A stretch of 64,000 nucleotides of DNA from Acidobacteria bacterium Ga0074141 (GTDB taxonomy: Bacteria; Acidobacteriota; Blastocatellia; Pyrinomonadales; Pyrinomonadaceae): positions 124,001 to 188,000 of the forward strand of contig LNDP01000024.1 of NCBI GenBank assembly GCA_001464665.1. Direction: 5' to 3'. The position numbers and the translations under genes are program-made. The notes under the pieces are model-generated. The model was not told the DNA's origin and did no database searches. It saw only the letters and a list, made by a program, of their open reading frames with translations. Each line of letters starts with the position of its first letter. The first letter of the stretch is position 1. Positions 1 to 9,182 of the stretch are shown piece by piece.

Positions 1-2
1 CC

Positions 3-956
3 CGGACGCTTGAACGCGGCTACGAGCCACGCCGCATCGAGAAGTTCATTCAGGAACTCGCTTGGCGTGAATACTATCAGCGGACGTGGCAGGTCAAGGG
101 TGACGAGATCGACCGCGACCTCCGCTTCCGCCAACAGGGCGTTGAGAACAATGCCGTCCCGCGTGCAATCACCGAAGCCGCGACCGGCATCGATGCGGTC
201 GACACCGCCATCAGTGAACTATACGCGACCGGCTACATGCACAACCACGCCCGCATGTACACGGCCGCCATCGCCTGCAACTTCGGCCGCAGCCATTGGC
301 GCGAGCCCGCCCGCTGGATGTTTTACCACCTGCTCGACGGCGACTGGGCGAGCAACGCAATCAGTTGGCAATGGGTCGCCGGTGCGGCGAGCTCGAAAAA
401 GTATTACGCGAATCAGGAGAACATCAACCGCTATTGCCACACGCGGCAGTCCGGCACTTTTCTCGATGTCAATTACGATGAGTTCGAGGAAATGCCCGTT
501 CCCGAAGTGCTGCGGCCAACGAGCCTCACGGAGCTTGAAACGAAGCTCCCCGAGCCGACAGAACTCACTCTCGCTGCCGATCGCCCGACGCTCATCTATA
601 ACAGCTACAACCTCGACCCCGCGTGGAAAAGCGGCATGGAAGTGAACCGCGTCCTGCTGCTTGAGCCGTCGCATTTCCGGCGTTATCCCGTCTCGCCAAA
701 GGTCATCGAATTCATCCTCGCCCTCGCCGGCAACATTCCGGATATTCAGGTCTTCGTTGGTGAGTTTGATGAGCTGGCAGCGAAGCTCAGCGGCCCAATC
801 ATTTATAAAGAGCACCCGCTCAACCGCCATTACCGCGGAACCGCCGAGGACCGCGACTGGATGTTCAGCGTCGCCGGTTACTTCCCTTCATTCTTTGGAT
901 TCTGGAAAAAATGCGAACGCGAACTTGCGGGCGCCCAGCTCAGCTTGGGATTCTAA
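3..956 (+). CDS. Photolyase/cryptochrome-type FAD-binding protein (5' end outside window)
   Basis: The reading frame is open from base 3, so the N-terminal part lies outside the window. The visible part begins with the helical FAD-binding domain of the DNA photolyase/cryptochrome family. ELAWREYY is the typical block, followed by GYMHNHARMY, the conserved ARM region, and then WMFYHLLDGDWASN. After this domain comes an extra tail of about 130 residues (from about base 530) containing LLLEPSHF and YPVSPKVIEF, which resembles an alpha/beta segment rather than the usual short photolyase C-terminus. Photolyases use FADH- and light to reverse pyrimidine dimers. Whether this member repairs DNA or acts as a receptor cannot be told. 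A flavin reductase-type gene starts 4 bp after its stop codon, which suggests a shared transcript. Confidence 0.85.
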   Translation, partial: RTLERGYEPRRIEKFIQELAWREYYQRTWQVKGDEIDRDLRFRQQGVENNAVPRAITEAATGIDAVDTAISELYATGYMHNHARMYTAAIACNFGRSHWREPARWMFYHLLDGDWASNAISWQWVAGAASSKKYYANQENINRYCHTRQSGTFLDVNYDEFEEMPVPEVLRPTSLTELETKLPEPTELTLAADRPTLIYNSYNLDPAWKSGMEVNRVLLLEPSHFRRYPVSPKVIEFILALAGNIPDIQVFVGEFDELAAKLSGPIIYKEHPLNRHYRGTAEDRDWMFSVAGYFPSFFGFWKKCERELAGAQLSLGF

Positions 957-960
957 CCTT

Positions 961-1593
961 ATGCGTATCGACCACGAAGAACTTGCCGCCCTCGACCGGA
1001 TCTATCGGCTCAATATCATCAACTCCGTTTCCGGCATCAAGCCCGCGAACCTCGTCGCGACCCGCTCGGCCGATGGCATCTCAAACGTCGCCATTTTCAG
1101 CTCCGTCGTCCACCTCGGCAGCGACCCGGCACTGCTCGGCTTCATCGTCCGCCCCGCCGGCCAGCTCCCGCGAAACACCTACGAGAATATCCTCGCGACC
1201 GGCGAATACACCATCAACCACGTCCATCCGGCCATCATCGAACGGGCGCACTTTACCTCCGCAAAGTTCCCGAAAGACGTAAGCGAATTCGAACGCTGCG
1301 GCCTGACCGAAGAATACACCGAGGGCTTCGCCGCACCGTTTGTAAGCGAAAGCACGCTCAAGCTCGGGATGCGATTTGAAGAGGAAATACCGATCCACCG
1401 CAACAACACGACGCTTATCATCGGCTCCGTCCGCCTCGCCATAATCCCTGACAACGCCGACTCCGGCGAAGGCCACCTCGACCTCGAAGCCACCGAAGCC
1501 ATCGGCATCTCCGGCCTCAGCACCTACTACCGACTAAAAAAACTAGCCCAATTCCCCTACGCCCGCCCCAACAACGTCCCGCCGGACCTTTAG
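961..1593 (+). CDS. Flavin reductase-like FMN-binding split-barrel protein
   Basis: The 210-residue product has the flavin reductase-like split-barrel pattern: an N-terminal P-A-N-L-V-A-T segment, SNVAIFSSVV (the typical N-x-A-x-F-S block that contacts FMN) and a C-terminal beta strand region. Such proteins bind FMN and act as NAD(P)H:flavin oxidoreductases or as partners of flavin-dependent enzymes. The ATG at 961 was chosen because it lies 4 bp after the photolyase-like stop and begins the homologous region; longer versions of the frame run through the photolyase gene. Close coupling with the FAD-binding photolyase-type gene suggests it could supply reduced flavin, but that is inference. 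Confidence 0.85.
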   Translation: MRIDHEELAALDRIYRLNIINSVSGIKPANLVATRSADGISNVAIFSSVVHLGSDPALLGFIVRPAGQLPRNTYENILATGEYTINHVHPAIIERAHFTSAKFPKDVSEFERCGLTEEYTEGFAAPFVSESTLKLGMRFEEEIPIHRNNTTLIIGSVRLAIIPDNADSGEGHLDLEATEAIGISGLSTYYRLKKLAQFPYARPNNVPPDL

Positions 1594-1647
1594 TTCCTTA
1601 TCGCGTCGGCGTTCGGCGATGGTGGCGGGTTGTGGCAAAATAGCGAA

Positions 1648-2838
1648 ATGGTAGCTTTCCCCGTCTCTGAGAATGTCGCCCGGATGCAGGCTTCCTCCAC
1701 GCTCAAGGCCGCACAGGCCGCCGCCGAACTGCGGGCGAAAGGCGTTGATGTGATCGACCTCTCGGTCGGCGAGCCCGATTTTGACACGCCGCAATTTATC
1801 AAAGACTACGCAATCGAGGCTCTCGGACTCGGCATTACGAAATATACAGCGAGCTCCGGGCTTGCGAGTTTTCGCGAGGCGATCGCGAACTTCTACAGCC
1901 GCCGCTTCGGGGCAAGCATCAATCCGGCGGATATCGCCGCCGCCTGCGGAGGAAAGCAGGCGCTCTTCAACGCCGCGGCCTGCATACTCAACCCGGGCGA
2001 TGAACTCCTCATCCCGCGGCCATATTGGGTGACGTTTCCGGAGATCGGGACCTTCTGCCGAGCCCGGAATGTTTTTATCGATACCGAAGAAACGGACTTC
2101 ATCCTAACCGCCGATCAGGTCCGCGACGCAATTTCGATACGCTCAAAGCTGCTGATCATCAACTCGCCAAACAACCCGACCGGCCGCGTTATCCCGCCGG
2201 ACGAGATGCGACGGATCGTCGAGGTCTGCGCCGAACGCGGTGTTTACGTCCTGACCGATGAGTGTTATCTGCTCTTCGTTTATCCGCCGGCCGAGGCCTA
2301 CTCGCTTGCTGCTCTCGACGCGCAAACGAGAAAGCACGTCTGTGTTGCCGGAAGCTTCTCGAAGACCTATGCGATGACCGGCTGGCGGAGCGGCTATACG
2401 ATCGCGAACCCGGAATGGACGCGGGCGATGGTCAAGCTGCAGAGCCACTCGGCGACGCACCCGACTTCGTTCGTCCAATACGCCTGCGGCAAGGCCCTCG
2501 ATGATGCCGAGCGATCGCGGGTAGCGGTCGAGACCATGCTTGCTGAGTATGAAAGGCGGCGGGCGTATCTGATTCCGGCGCTCAATGAGATTCCCGGTTT
2601 CAAGGTATCGGTGCCCGAAGGCGCGTTCTATGCGTTCGCGGATGTGCGGGCTTTGGTCGGGAAACGTTGGGCGTCGTCAGAGAAATTTGCCGAGAGCTTG
2701 CTAAAGGACGCACACACCGTGGTCACGGACGGTGCCGGTTTTGGCGCCGATGGCTTTATTCGTATCTCGTACGCGACCTCGCTCGAAAATCTCGAACGGG
2801 CTATCGCGAATATCAAACAGGTCATCGAGCGGGCGTGA
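1648..2838 (+). CDS. Class I/II PLP-dependent aminotransferase (aspartate aminotransferase type)
   Basis: The 396-residue protein has the fold-type I aminotransferase signature in order: [14 protein letters not shown] near residues 35-50, the cofactor loop with [20 protein letters not shown], and [12 protein letters not shown] holding the Schiff-base lysine, then a C-terminal arginine region (FIRISYA). Such enzymes transfer amino groups between amino acids and 2-oxoacids; AspC/AspB-type aspartate or aromatic substrates are most likely, but the substrate is not fixed by sequence. ATG 1648 was chosen because the family usually begins about 10 residues before the SSTL motif; an in-frame TTG at 1630 is also possible. 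The gene converges with the ABC ATPase gene with no gap between stop codons. Confidence 0.92.
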   Translation: MVAFPVSENVARMQASSTLKAAQAAAELRAKGVDVIDLSVGEPDFDTPQFIKDYAIEALGLGITKYTASSGLASFREAIANFYSRRFGASINPADIAAACGGKQALFNAAACILNPGDELLIPRPYWVTFPEIGTFCRARNVFIDTEETDFILTADQVRDAISIRSKLLIINSPNNPTGRVIPPDEMRRIVEVCAERGVYVLTDECYLLFVYPPAEAYSLAALDAQTRKHVCVAGSFSKTYAMTGWRSGYTIANPEWTRAMVKLQSHSATHPTSFVQYACGKALDDAERSRVAVETMLAEYERRRAYLIPALNEIPGFKVSVPEGAFYAFADVRALVGKRWASSEKFAESLLKDAHTVVTDGAGFGADGFIRISYATSLENLERAIANIKQVIERA

Positions 2839-4329
2839 TCAGCCGCCGGTCATCAGCAGGCCGATCTCCTCGATGGTTGCTGTTCGCGGATCGACCTCGC
2901 CGACGATCTTTCCATCGCGGATGACCAGCAGCCGGTCGGCCAGGGCAGTCACTTCTTCCAACTCAGCAGAAACAAGCAGCACCGCAGCACCACGATCGCG
3001 AAGCTCGACCAGCTTTCGGTGGATGAACTCGATCGCCCCGATATCGACGCCTCGGGTCGGCTGAGAGACGAGGAGCAGCTTGGGCTCGAGTTCAAACTCG
3101 CGGCCGATTATCAGCTTTTGCTGATTGCCGCCGGAGAGCGACCTCGCCGCAAGGCTTGGATCGGTCGGGCGAACATCGAACCGCTCTATGATGCCCGAAA
3201 CGCGAGCCGCGACCGCAGCGGAATCGATAAACCCCGCAGCGGCGATCGGTGGTTTGTAATGCGTACCGAGGATGGAGTTTTCGGCGAGGTCGGAGTTCTT
3301 TAGCAGGCCGCGTTTCAACCGATCTTCCGGGATGTGGCCGATGCCGAGTTCTTTCACCTCGCGAGCATTGGCATTTGTGATGTCACGACCGGAGAATCTG
3401 ATCGAGCCCGCATTGGGGCGGATGAGCCCGGCGAGGCATTCGATTAGCTCCGTCTGCCCGTTGCCCTCGACCCCGGCGATGCCGACGATCTCGCCCGAAC
3501 GCACGGTGAACGAAACGTCCTCGACCGGCGGGCCGTGCTTTCGCTCGATCCGCAGACCCGCGACTTCAAGGATCACATCTGCGGGATTTGCCTCGCCTTT
3601 CTCAACGCGGAGAAGTACATCGCGGCCGACGATCATCCGCGCAAGCTCGGCACTGTTGGTAGTTGCCGTCTCGACGGTCCCGACGACCGTTCCATCGCGC
3701 ATGACGGTCACTTTGTCCGAGATGGCGAGCACTTCCTCGAGTTTGTGCGTGATGATGACGATGGTCTTTCCTTGCGACTTCATCCGGCGAAGAATGGCGA
3801 AAAACTCAGCAACCTCTTGCGGCGTCAGCACCGCGGTCGGTTCATCGAGTATCAGGAAATTGGCATTGCGGAAAAGCGCCTTAAGAAGCTCGACCCGCTG
3901 CTGCGCGCCGACCGAGAGGTCTTCGATCAACGCGTCCGGATCGACATTGAGTTTGAGCTCGGCCGAGAGCGAACGGACGCGTTCGCGGGCCTCATCAAGG
4001 TCAAGCGAAATGGCCGACCCTGTCTCGGCACCGAGGATAATGTTTTCGGCCACCGTCATCGTATCGACCAGCATAAAATGCTGATGCACCATGCCGATGC
4101 CGAGCCCGATGGCGTCGTGCGGCGTGCGGATATTTACCGGTTTGCCATCAAAGCGGACCTCGCCCGCGTCCGGCCGGTAAAGCCCGTAAACGATCTTCAT
4201 GATCGTCGATTTGCCGGCACCATTCTCACCAACAATGGCGTGGATCGTCCCCTTCTTCACTGAAAACGAAACGTCCGCATTAGCGACACAATCGCCAAAA
4301 GCCTTTTTGATCTGTTTAACTTCGAGCAT
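2839..4329 (-). CDS. Two-domain ABC transporter ATPase of the nucleoside/simple-sugar (BMP-linked) class
   Basis: The 496-residue protein carries two tandem ABC domains. The first has Walker [10 protein letters not shown] at residues 34-42, signature LSVGAQQR near 140 and Walker B LILDEPT. The second has the degenerate P-loop GVEGNGQT (no lysine), LSGGNQQK and [12 protein letters not shown]. This asymmetric layout is typical of the RbsA/NupA-type ATPases that energise sugar or nucleoside uptake. It follows a BMP-family binding lipoprotein by 21 bp and a pyrimidine-nucleoside phosphorylase, so nucleoside import is the likely role. The two permease genes expected downstream are absent: the next gene is the convergent aminotransferase. 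Permeases may lie elsewhere in the genome. Confidence 0.9.
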   Translation of the reverse strand: MLEVKQIKKAFGDCVANADVSFSVKKGTIHAIVGENGAGKSTIMKIVYGLYRPDAGEVRFDGKPVNIRTPHDAIGLGIGMVHQHFMLVDTMTVAENIILGAETGSAISLDLDEARERVRSLSAELKLNVDPDALIEDLSVGAQQRVELLKALFRNANFLILDEPTAVLTPQEVAEFFAILRRMKSQGKTIVIITHKLEEVLAISDKVTVMRDGTVVGTVETATTNSAELARMIVGRDVLLRVEKGEANPADVILEVAGLRIERKHGPPVEDVSFTVRSGEIVGIAGVEGNGQTELIECLAGLIRPNAGSIRFSGRDITNANAREVKELGIGHIPEDRLKRGLLKNSDLAENSILGTHYKPPIAAAGFIDSAAVAARVSGIIERFDVRPTDPSLAARSLSGGNQQKLIIGREFELEPKLLLVSQPTRGVDIGAIEFIHRKLVELRDRGAAVLLVSAELEEVTALADRLLVIRDGKIVGEVDPRTATIEEIGLLMTGG

Positions 4330-4350
4330 TCTAATTCGCGTTTACATCAA

Positions 4351-5427
4351 TTAATCTGATTTAGGCGCCATTGCGTCGGTCACCTTGATATCACCGGCGA
4401 TTATCTTCGCCTTTGCGGCCTCTACTCGTTCGAGCAATTCGGCGGAGACGAGCGAGCGGTTGAAATCATCAAGCGAGTAGGCGACGCCGTCTTTATCGAG
4501 CCCGAATACATGAAACCCGCCCTGAAACCGGCCTTCGAGCACTTCCTGCACGGCATCGAAAACCGCGTTATCGACCCGCTTGACCATCGAGGTGAGCACA
4601 AATCCGGGCTTGACCATATTCTGGTTCGAATCGACGCCAATGACGAACCGATTCGCCCCGCCGTCGGCATTTTTCCCAAACTGCTCGACCGCATCAAACG
4701 CCCCGAGCCCCGAATTTCCCGCCGCTGTGAAGATCACATCCGCGCCCTTCTCTATCTGCGAGAGGGCAAGTTCGCGGCCCTTGCCGGGATTGTTCCAGGC
4801 ATGGTCGGTCACACCGACGTAGTTCGTCACAACGCGAATGTTTGGGTTTACGGCCATTGCTCCCTCTTCGTAACCCTTGTTAAAGCGATGAATTAGCGGG
4901 ATGTCCATTCCGCCCAGGAAACCGAGCACGCCTGTCCGCGATTTTGCTGCCGCGATCATCCCTACGAGGTAAGAGCCTTCGTGTTCGCGAAAGACGAGCG
5001 AGGCGACATTGCTCCGCGGCGTTTTCCCATCGGCCTCAAAGATCACGCCGTCAACTATCGCAAACTTCACGTTCGGGTAGTCAAAAGCCACCTTTTGCAT
5101 GATCGGCCCTTGAGCAAAGCCGACGCCGATCACTAGGTCAAAATCTTTCTCGGCAAACGACCGCATCGCCGGCTCGATCGAGGTCGGGTTTCCCGGCTCG
5201 ACGTCGTAAAGACAAACACCAAGTTCACGCTCAGCACGCTGAACGCCTTCCCAGGCCGCGGCGTTGAACGAGCGGTCGTTCTTGCCGCCGATATCAAAGA
5301 CGATGCCGATCTTGCCCCGGCACCCCTCGCGGGCCGCCTCGTTACGCAGAGCGCACGATGACGTAAGCATCGCGGCCGCTGCTAAAAGGACTGAAAAAAT
5401 TAATGCTTTGCGTTTCATTTTCTTCAA
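4351..5427 (-). CDS. BMP family ABC transporter substrate-binding lipoprotein
   Basis: The 358-residue precursor begins with a lysine-rich n-region, a hydrophobic stretch and a lipobox-like TSSC, so the mature protein should be a lipid-anchored periplasmic protein. The body matches the Bmp/Med/PnrA family: GIVFDIGGKNDRSFN, VIGVGFAQGP, GVLGFLGGMDIPLIHRF and VIGVDSNQ are the recognisable blocks. PnrA-type proteins bind purine or pyrimidine nucleosides. Its ATG overlaps the stop codon of the upstream pyrimidine-nucleoside phosphorylase by 4 bp, which implies translational coupling, and the ABC ATPase follows. Together they form a nucleoside uptake and breakdown operon, although permease genes are missing from the cluster. 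Confidence 0.92.
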   Translation of the reverse strand: MKKMKRKALIFSVLLAAAAMLTSSCALRNEAAREGCRGKIGIVFDIGGKNDRSFNAAAWEGVQRAERELGVCLYDVEPGNPTSIEPAMRSFAEKDFDLVIGVGFAQGPIMQKVAFDYPNVKFAIVDGVIFEADGKTPRSNVASLVFREHEGSYLVGMIAAAKSRTGVLGFLGGMDIPLIHRFNKGYEEGAMAVNPNIRVVTNYVGVTDHAWNNPGKGRELALSQIEKGADVIFTAAGNSGLGAFDAVEQFGKNADGGANRFVIGVDSNQNMVKPGFVLTSMVKRVDNAVFDAVQEVLEGRFQGGFHVFGLDKDGVAYSLDDFNRSLVSAELLERVEAAKAKIIAGDIKVTDAMAPKSD

Positions 5428-6737
5428 ACAATTCCGTGGACAAGCGGCGAAGGTGTGACCGGCGTTTCCGCTATTTTATACGCAGCCCGCAGTTTCCCGC
5501 TAACGCATTCGGCGTCTTCCTCCGTGCGGGAATAGAGCACTCCGAGCACATCGCCCTCGCTGACCTCGCCGCCGACCTCGGCAAAACACTCAAACCCGAC
5601 ATTGAAATCGATGCTGTCCTCGGCGTGTATCCGCCCGCCGCCGATCTCAACCACCGCCTCGCCGATCGCCAAGGCATCCGCCATTTCTAGCCAGCCGGAT
5701 CGCTCGGCCTTTATCTCATATGCCGTCAAGCCTTTTCCACCAAACGGATCAGATGTCGGTATCGATTCCGCATCGCCGCCCTGCAGCCTGCAATTCTCGA
5801 TGAACAGCTCGTAAGCCGCGCCGCTTCCGAGCTTTGCCTCGGCTAGCGTCCGGGCATTCTCAATGTTTTCTTCAACGCCCGCGAGCACTATCGCCCGTGC
5901 CGAAAGCTCGAGCGAGAGTTCGCGTGTCGGTTCCGCAAGCTCAAGCGGCTCATTCCGCAGGATCTTTACGCACTCATAAACTTCGCAGATGTTCCCGGCA
6001 TAGCGGCCAAGCGGGCGTCCCATTTCGGAGACGACAGCCTCGGTCCGGACGCCAAAGTTGCGTCCCGTCTGCACCATTGCCTCGGCCAGCCGCATTGAAT
6101 CTTCGATGTTCGGCATGAAGGCTCCGCTGCCCGTTTTTACATCGAGAACAAGTGCATCGAGCCCCTCGGCCAATTTCTTTGACATTATCGAAGCTACGAT
6201 CAGCGGGATATATGGCACCGTCGCGGTCGCATCACGGAGCGCATAGAGCTTCTTGTCCGCCGGGGCGATATCGGCCGTCTGGCCGGACATCGCGAAACCG
6301 CATGTCTCGATTATCTGGCGAAAGCGTTCGGTCGAGAGGTTCACGTCATAGCCCGCGATGGCTTCAAGCTTGTCGAGCGTCCCGCCCGTATGGCCGAGCC
6401 CGCGTCCGGAGATCATCGGAACGGCGATGCCGCATGCAGCAAGGATCGGAGCAATGATCAGCGAGGTCTTATCGCCGACACCGCCGGTCGAGTGCTTATC
6501 TGCCTTCGGGCGTGGGATGTCGGAGAGGTCAAGAACCTCGCCGGAATGGAGCATCGCGTAAGTGAGGGCGTTCTGCTCTTCGTCGCTCAGGCCGCGGGTG
6601 AACATCGCCATCACCATTGCAGAGATCTGATAGTCCGCCCACGAGCCGTCGCAGACGCCCGCGATAAAGGCATCTATCTCAGAACGGGAAAGCTGGCCGC
6701 CGTCCCTTTTGACCGCAATTATCTCCTGTGGCCGCAT
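5424..6737 (-). CDS. Pyrimidine-nucleoside/thymidine phosphorylase
   Basis: The 437-residue protein matches the nucleoside phosphorylase family II (DeoA/Pdp). It has KHSTGGVGDKTSL (phosphate binding) near residue 80 and SGRGLGHTGGTLDKLEAI near 110, the family signature. The C-terminal domain contains the biotin-carrier-like fold (GGRIHAEDSIDFNVG). The enzyme cleaves thymidine or uridine with phosphate, giving the base and (deoxy)ribose-1-phosphate. It is the first gene of a minus-strand operon with the BMP lipoprotein and the ABC ATPase, overlapping the former by 4 bp. A cytidine deaminase gene at the far end of the window could feed the same salvage route. Confidence 0.93.
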   Translation of the reverse strand: MRPQEIIAVKRDGGQLSRSEIDAFIAGVCDGSWADYQISAMVMAMFTRGLSDEEQNALTYAMLHSGEVLDLSDIPRPKADKHSTGGVGDKTSLIIAPILAACGIAVPMISGRGLGHTGGTLDKLEAIAGYDVNLSTERFRQIIETCGFAMSGQTADIAPADKKLYALRDATATVPYIPLIVASIMSKKLAEGLDALVLDVKTGSGAFMPNIEDSMRLAEAMVQTGRNFGVRTEAVVSEMGRPLGRYAGNICEVYECVKILRNEPLELAEPTRELSLELSARAIVLAGVEENIENARTLAEAKLGSGAAYELFIENCRLQGGDAESIPTSDPFGGKGLTAYEIKAERSGWLEMADALAIGEAVVEIGGGRIHAEDSIDFNVGFECFAEVGGEVSEGDVLGVLYSRTEEDAECVSGKLRAAYKIAETPVTPSPLVHGIV

Positions 6738-6805
6738 CGTTTACCCAAAAAGAAAGCTGCCCAAGTTTCGCACAGGGGCAGCCCGCAAGTCTATTTGAGT
6801 TTATT

Positions 6806-7288
6806 TCAGGAAGCCTTTTCGAGAAGTATCACTGCATCGGCGCGAAGAGCCTTCCTCGTCCCGACCGCATCGACCGCTTCACCCGTCTTCGCCTTTACAC
6901 TGACGTTTTCGATCGCGGTTTCCAGAAGCCCGGCAAGATTTGCCCTCATCGCATCGATGTGCGGCCGGAGCTTTGGAGCCTCAAGGTGAACCGTACAATC
7001 AAGATTTACGGCCGTATAGCCTTTCTCGCGAGCGAGCGAGACTGCATGCGAGAGAAATACCGAGCTCGATGCGTCCTTCCACCGCTCATCGCTATTAGGA
7101 AAATGCGAGCCTATATCGCCGAGAGCAAGTGCACCTAAAACAGCGTCCGTCACCGCATGAAGCAGAACATCGGCATCGCTGTGCCCATCGGCGCCAAGGT
7201 CCGAAGTGATCTCAATGCCGCCGATGATCAACGGCCGGCCCTCGATCAGCCTGTGAACATCGCTTCCTTTTCCGATGCGGTATCTCAT
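6806..7288 (-). CDS. ispF: 2-C-methyl-D-erythritol 2,4-cyclodiphosphate synthase
   Basis: The 160-residue product has the full IspF pattern: GSDVHRLIEGRPLIIGG with the metal-binding D-x-H near residues 8-10, GHSDADVLLHAV, and the block around ALGDIGSHFP. The enzyme converts CDP-methylerythritol 2-phosphate to the cyclodiphosphate in the non-mevalonate isoprenoid pathway. The start at 7288 overlaps the ispD stop by 4 bp and gives a normal IspF N-terminus; the longer frame is read-through from ispD. It is the last gene of the PIN/TRAM protein-ispD-ispF group. Confidence 0.95.
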   Translation of the reverse strand: MRYRIGKGSDVHRLIEGRPLIIGGIEITSDLGADGHSDADVLLHAVTDAVLGALALGDIGSHFPNSDERWKDASSSVFLSHAVSLAREKGYTAVNLDCTVHLEAPKLRPHIDAMRANLAGLLETAIENVSVKAKTGEAVDAVGTRKALRADAVILLEKAS

Positions 7289-7968
7289 ACTTCCGTGCCC
7301 GCTGCGAAGAGAGCTTCGGCGATGACCAGATCTAGCGGCGTCGTTATCTTTATGTTTCGCGGGCTGCCGGCGACCGAAAGGACCTTTTTCCCCGACTCTT
7401 CGACCAGAAAACACTCGTCCGTTACCGCCTCGCCGAGAACGGCTTCGTTGTAGGTTTCCTTTAATACTTCGTAACTAAACACCTGCGGCGTCAGTGCTCG
7501 TCGTAACTCACGTCGGTCAAGCGTCCCGACAACGTACGCACCGTCAACGACCTTTACCGTATCGGTCATTTGAGCGGTGAGACACGCCGCGCCGTACTCC
7601 GCGGCCGCACGGATCGTCCGTTCGATCTCGTCTTCCGAGACCAGCGGCCTTACACCGTCGTGGACAGCAACTATCTCCGTCCCTTCGGGCACAGCAGAAA
7701 GCCCGGCATGAACCGATTCCGAACGCGTCTCGCCGCCGGCGACGACCGCCCGAAGTTTCGTCAGGTGTTCCTTCGCAAGCACGGCTTCCGTCTCCTCGAG
7801 AAAATCCGCCGACGCCACGACGACTATCGCATCGATCATCGGCGACGCTTCGAATATCAGCACCGTCCTCGCAATGATCGGCTTACCTGCAAGCTCTAAA
7901 AACTGTTTCGGCCGGTCCGCCCCAAAACGGGAACCCGAACCGGCCGCAACTATAATAGCTGTATTCAT
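7285..7968 (-). CDS. ispD: 2-C-methyl-D-erythritol 4-phosphate cytidylyltransferase
   Basis: The 227-residue protein begins with the nucleotidyltransferase motif AAGSGSRFGADRPKQFLEL and carries the family signature VHDGVRPLVS near residue 100, followed by a second TDTVKVV block. IspD joins CTP to methylerythritol 4-phosphate in isoprenoid precursor synthesis. It overlaps ispF by 4 bp, as in many genomes where the two are coupled or fused, and follows the PIN/TRAM membrane protein by 18 bp, so all three are likely cotranscribed. Confidence 0.95.
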   Translation of the reverse strand: MNTAIIVAAGSGSRFGADRPKQFLELAGKPIIARTVLIFEASPMIDAIVVVASADFLEETEAVLAKEHLTKLRAVVAGGETRSESVHAGLSAVPEGTEIVAVHDGVRPLVSEDEIERTIRAAAEYGAACLTAQMTDTVKVVDGAYVVGTLDRRELRRALTPQVFSYEVLKETYNEAVLGEAVTDECFLVEESGKKVLSVAGSPRNIKITTPLDLVIAEALFAAGTEV

Positions 7969-7986
7969 TTAAGGAGACGCGAGAGG

Positions 7987-9126
7987 CTATTTTACCTGCT
8001 CGATTATCGTCGATTGACGAAGGTCGCGGGTCGCCCGCTTAAACCCGAGCGAACGCGAATCATGTATAACACTGTCGCTGCCGCCCTGTTCTTCTTTCTC
8101 TTCCCAAAGCCGGCCGAAGATCATCTTTCCGGCGGTCGTCTGCAGCACGCTGGTCACGGCGATGTCGGCAGTTTTTCCGATCAGCTTTCGTGCATTATCG
8201 ATAACGACCATCGTCCCGTCGTCGAGATAAGCGACGCCCTGGTTAAATTCCTTGCCCTCTTTTAGCACGAAAACACGCATCGCTTCGCCCGGAAGCACGA
8301 CCGGCTTCAGCGCGTTGGCGAGCTCATTGATATTGAGCACAGCGACGCCGCGAAGCTGGGCGACCTTATTAAGGTTAAAGTCGTTGGTAACAATGATCGC
8401 GTCAAGGCTCTTGGCGAGCTCGATCAGCTTCAGGTCAACTTCCTTGACCGACGGAAAATCGGTTTCGATTATCTGCACATCGAGCTTTGTGTTGCTCCGA
8501 AGCCGCTGGAGCATATCGAGTCCGCGGCGGCCGCGTTGCCGCTTTGATGAATCGGCAGAATCCGCCACCTGCTGAAGCTCGGTAAGAATGAAATTTGGTA
8601 TCAAAAGGCTCCCGCCCAAGAAACCCGTTTCCGCGATGTCCGCAATCCGGCCATCGATGATGACCGAGGTATCGAGCACCCTGAAATCAAGTTGCGGTGT
8701 CTTATCGGCAAAGATGCCGCCAAGCGCCGAGAGGTCAAGATAATCGCCCTTCGCCGCACCGACCATCAGCCCGACATAGCCCATAAAAAAGGCCAGCGAA
8801 ATGGTCAGAAATGTCTGCATCTCCGCAGGCACGGCTTCCACCTTTTGGAAAGCTATGAGAATGCCGATCAGAAAGGCTCCGATTATGCCAAGAATGGAAC
8901 CGATCGCAGCACCGATCAGCGTCTTGAGCGAGGCTCGGCGGACGCGGATCTCAAAAGCAATAACGAGAACGGCGATCAACCCTCCGAGAGCGGCCGAAGC
9001 GAACTTCCGGGTGGTGAAATCGATGTCGCCCAACCAAGTGGTGAAGGCAAGCGGGTTCAGGAGGAAACCGACCACCGCGAGCAGGCCGATAAAGGCAAGT
9101 CTAATGATCAAAACGTCCAGTTTCAT
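7987..9126 (-). CDS. YacL-like membrane protein with PIN and TRAM domains
   Basis: The 379-residue protein has about four membrane segments in the first 125 residues, then a PIN-like nuclease domain (VLDTSVIIDGRI near residues 150-161 with acidic D152 and D158, and VTNDFNLNK further on), and a C-terminal TRAM-type beta domain (residues about 280-345). This order matches the Bacillus YacL family, a membrane-attached putative RNase of unknown substrate. The neighbourhood is also similar: in Bacillus yacL sits before ispD and ispF and near radA, and all three are within a few kb here. The membrane anchor and PIN residues are visible; nuclease activity is inferred. Confidence 0.88.
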   Translation of the reverse strand: MKLDVLIIRLAFIGLLAVVGFLLNPLAFTTWLGDIDFTTRKFASAALGGLIAVLVIAFEIRVRRASLKTLIGAAIGSILGIIGAFLIGILIAFQKVEAVPAEMQTFLTISLAFFMGYVGLMVGAAKGDYLDLSALGGIFADKTPQLDFRVLDTSVIIDGRIADIAETGFLGGSLLIPNFILTELQQVADSADSSKRQRGRRGLDMLQRLRSNTKLDVQIIETDFPSVKEVDLKLIELAKSLDAIIVTNDFNLNKVAQLRGVAVLNINELANALKPVVLPGEAMRVFVLKEGKEFNQGVAYLDDGTMVVIDNARKLIGKTADIAVTSVLQTTAGKMIFGRLWEEKEEQGGSDSVIHDSRSLGFKRATRDLRQSTIIEQVK

Positions 9127-9182
9127 CGGTAAAAGTCTATCACGAAATCTAGATCGGCGTTAAGGTTCTGTTAAGCCGCGAT

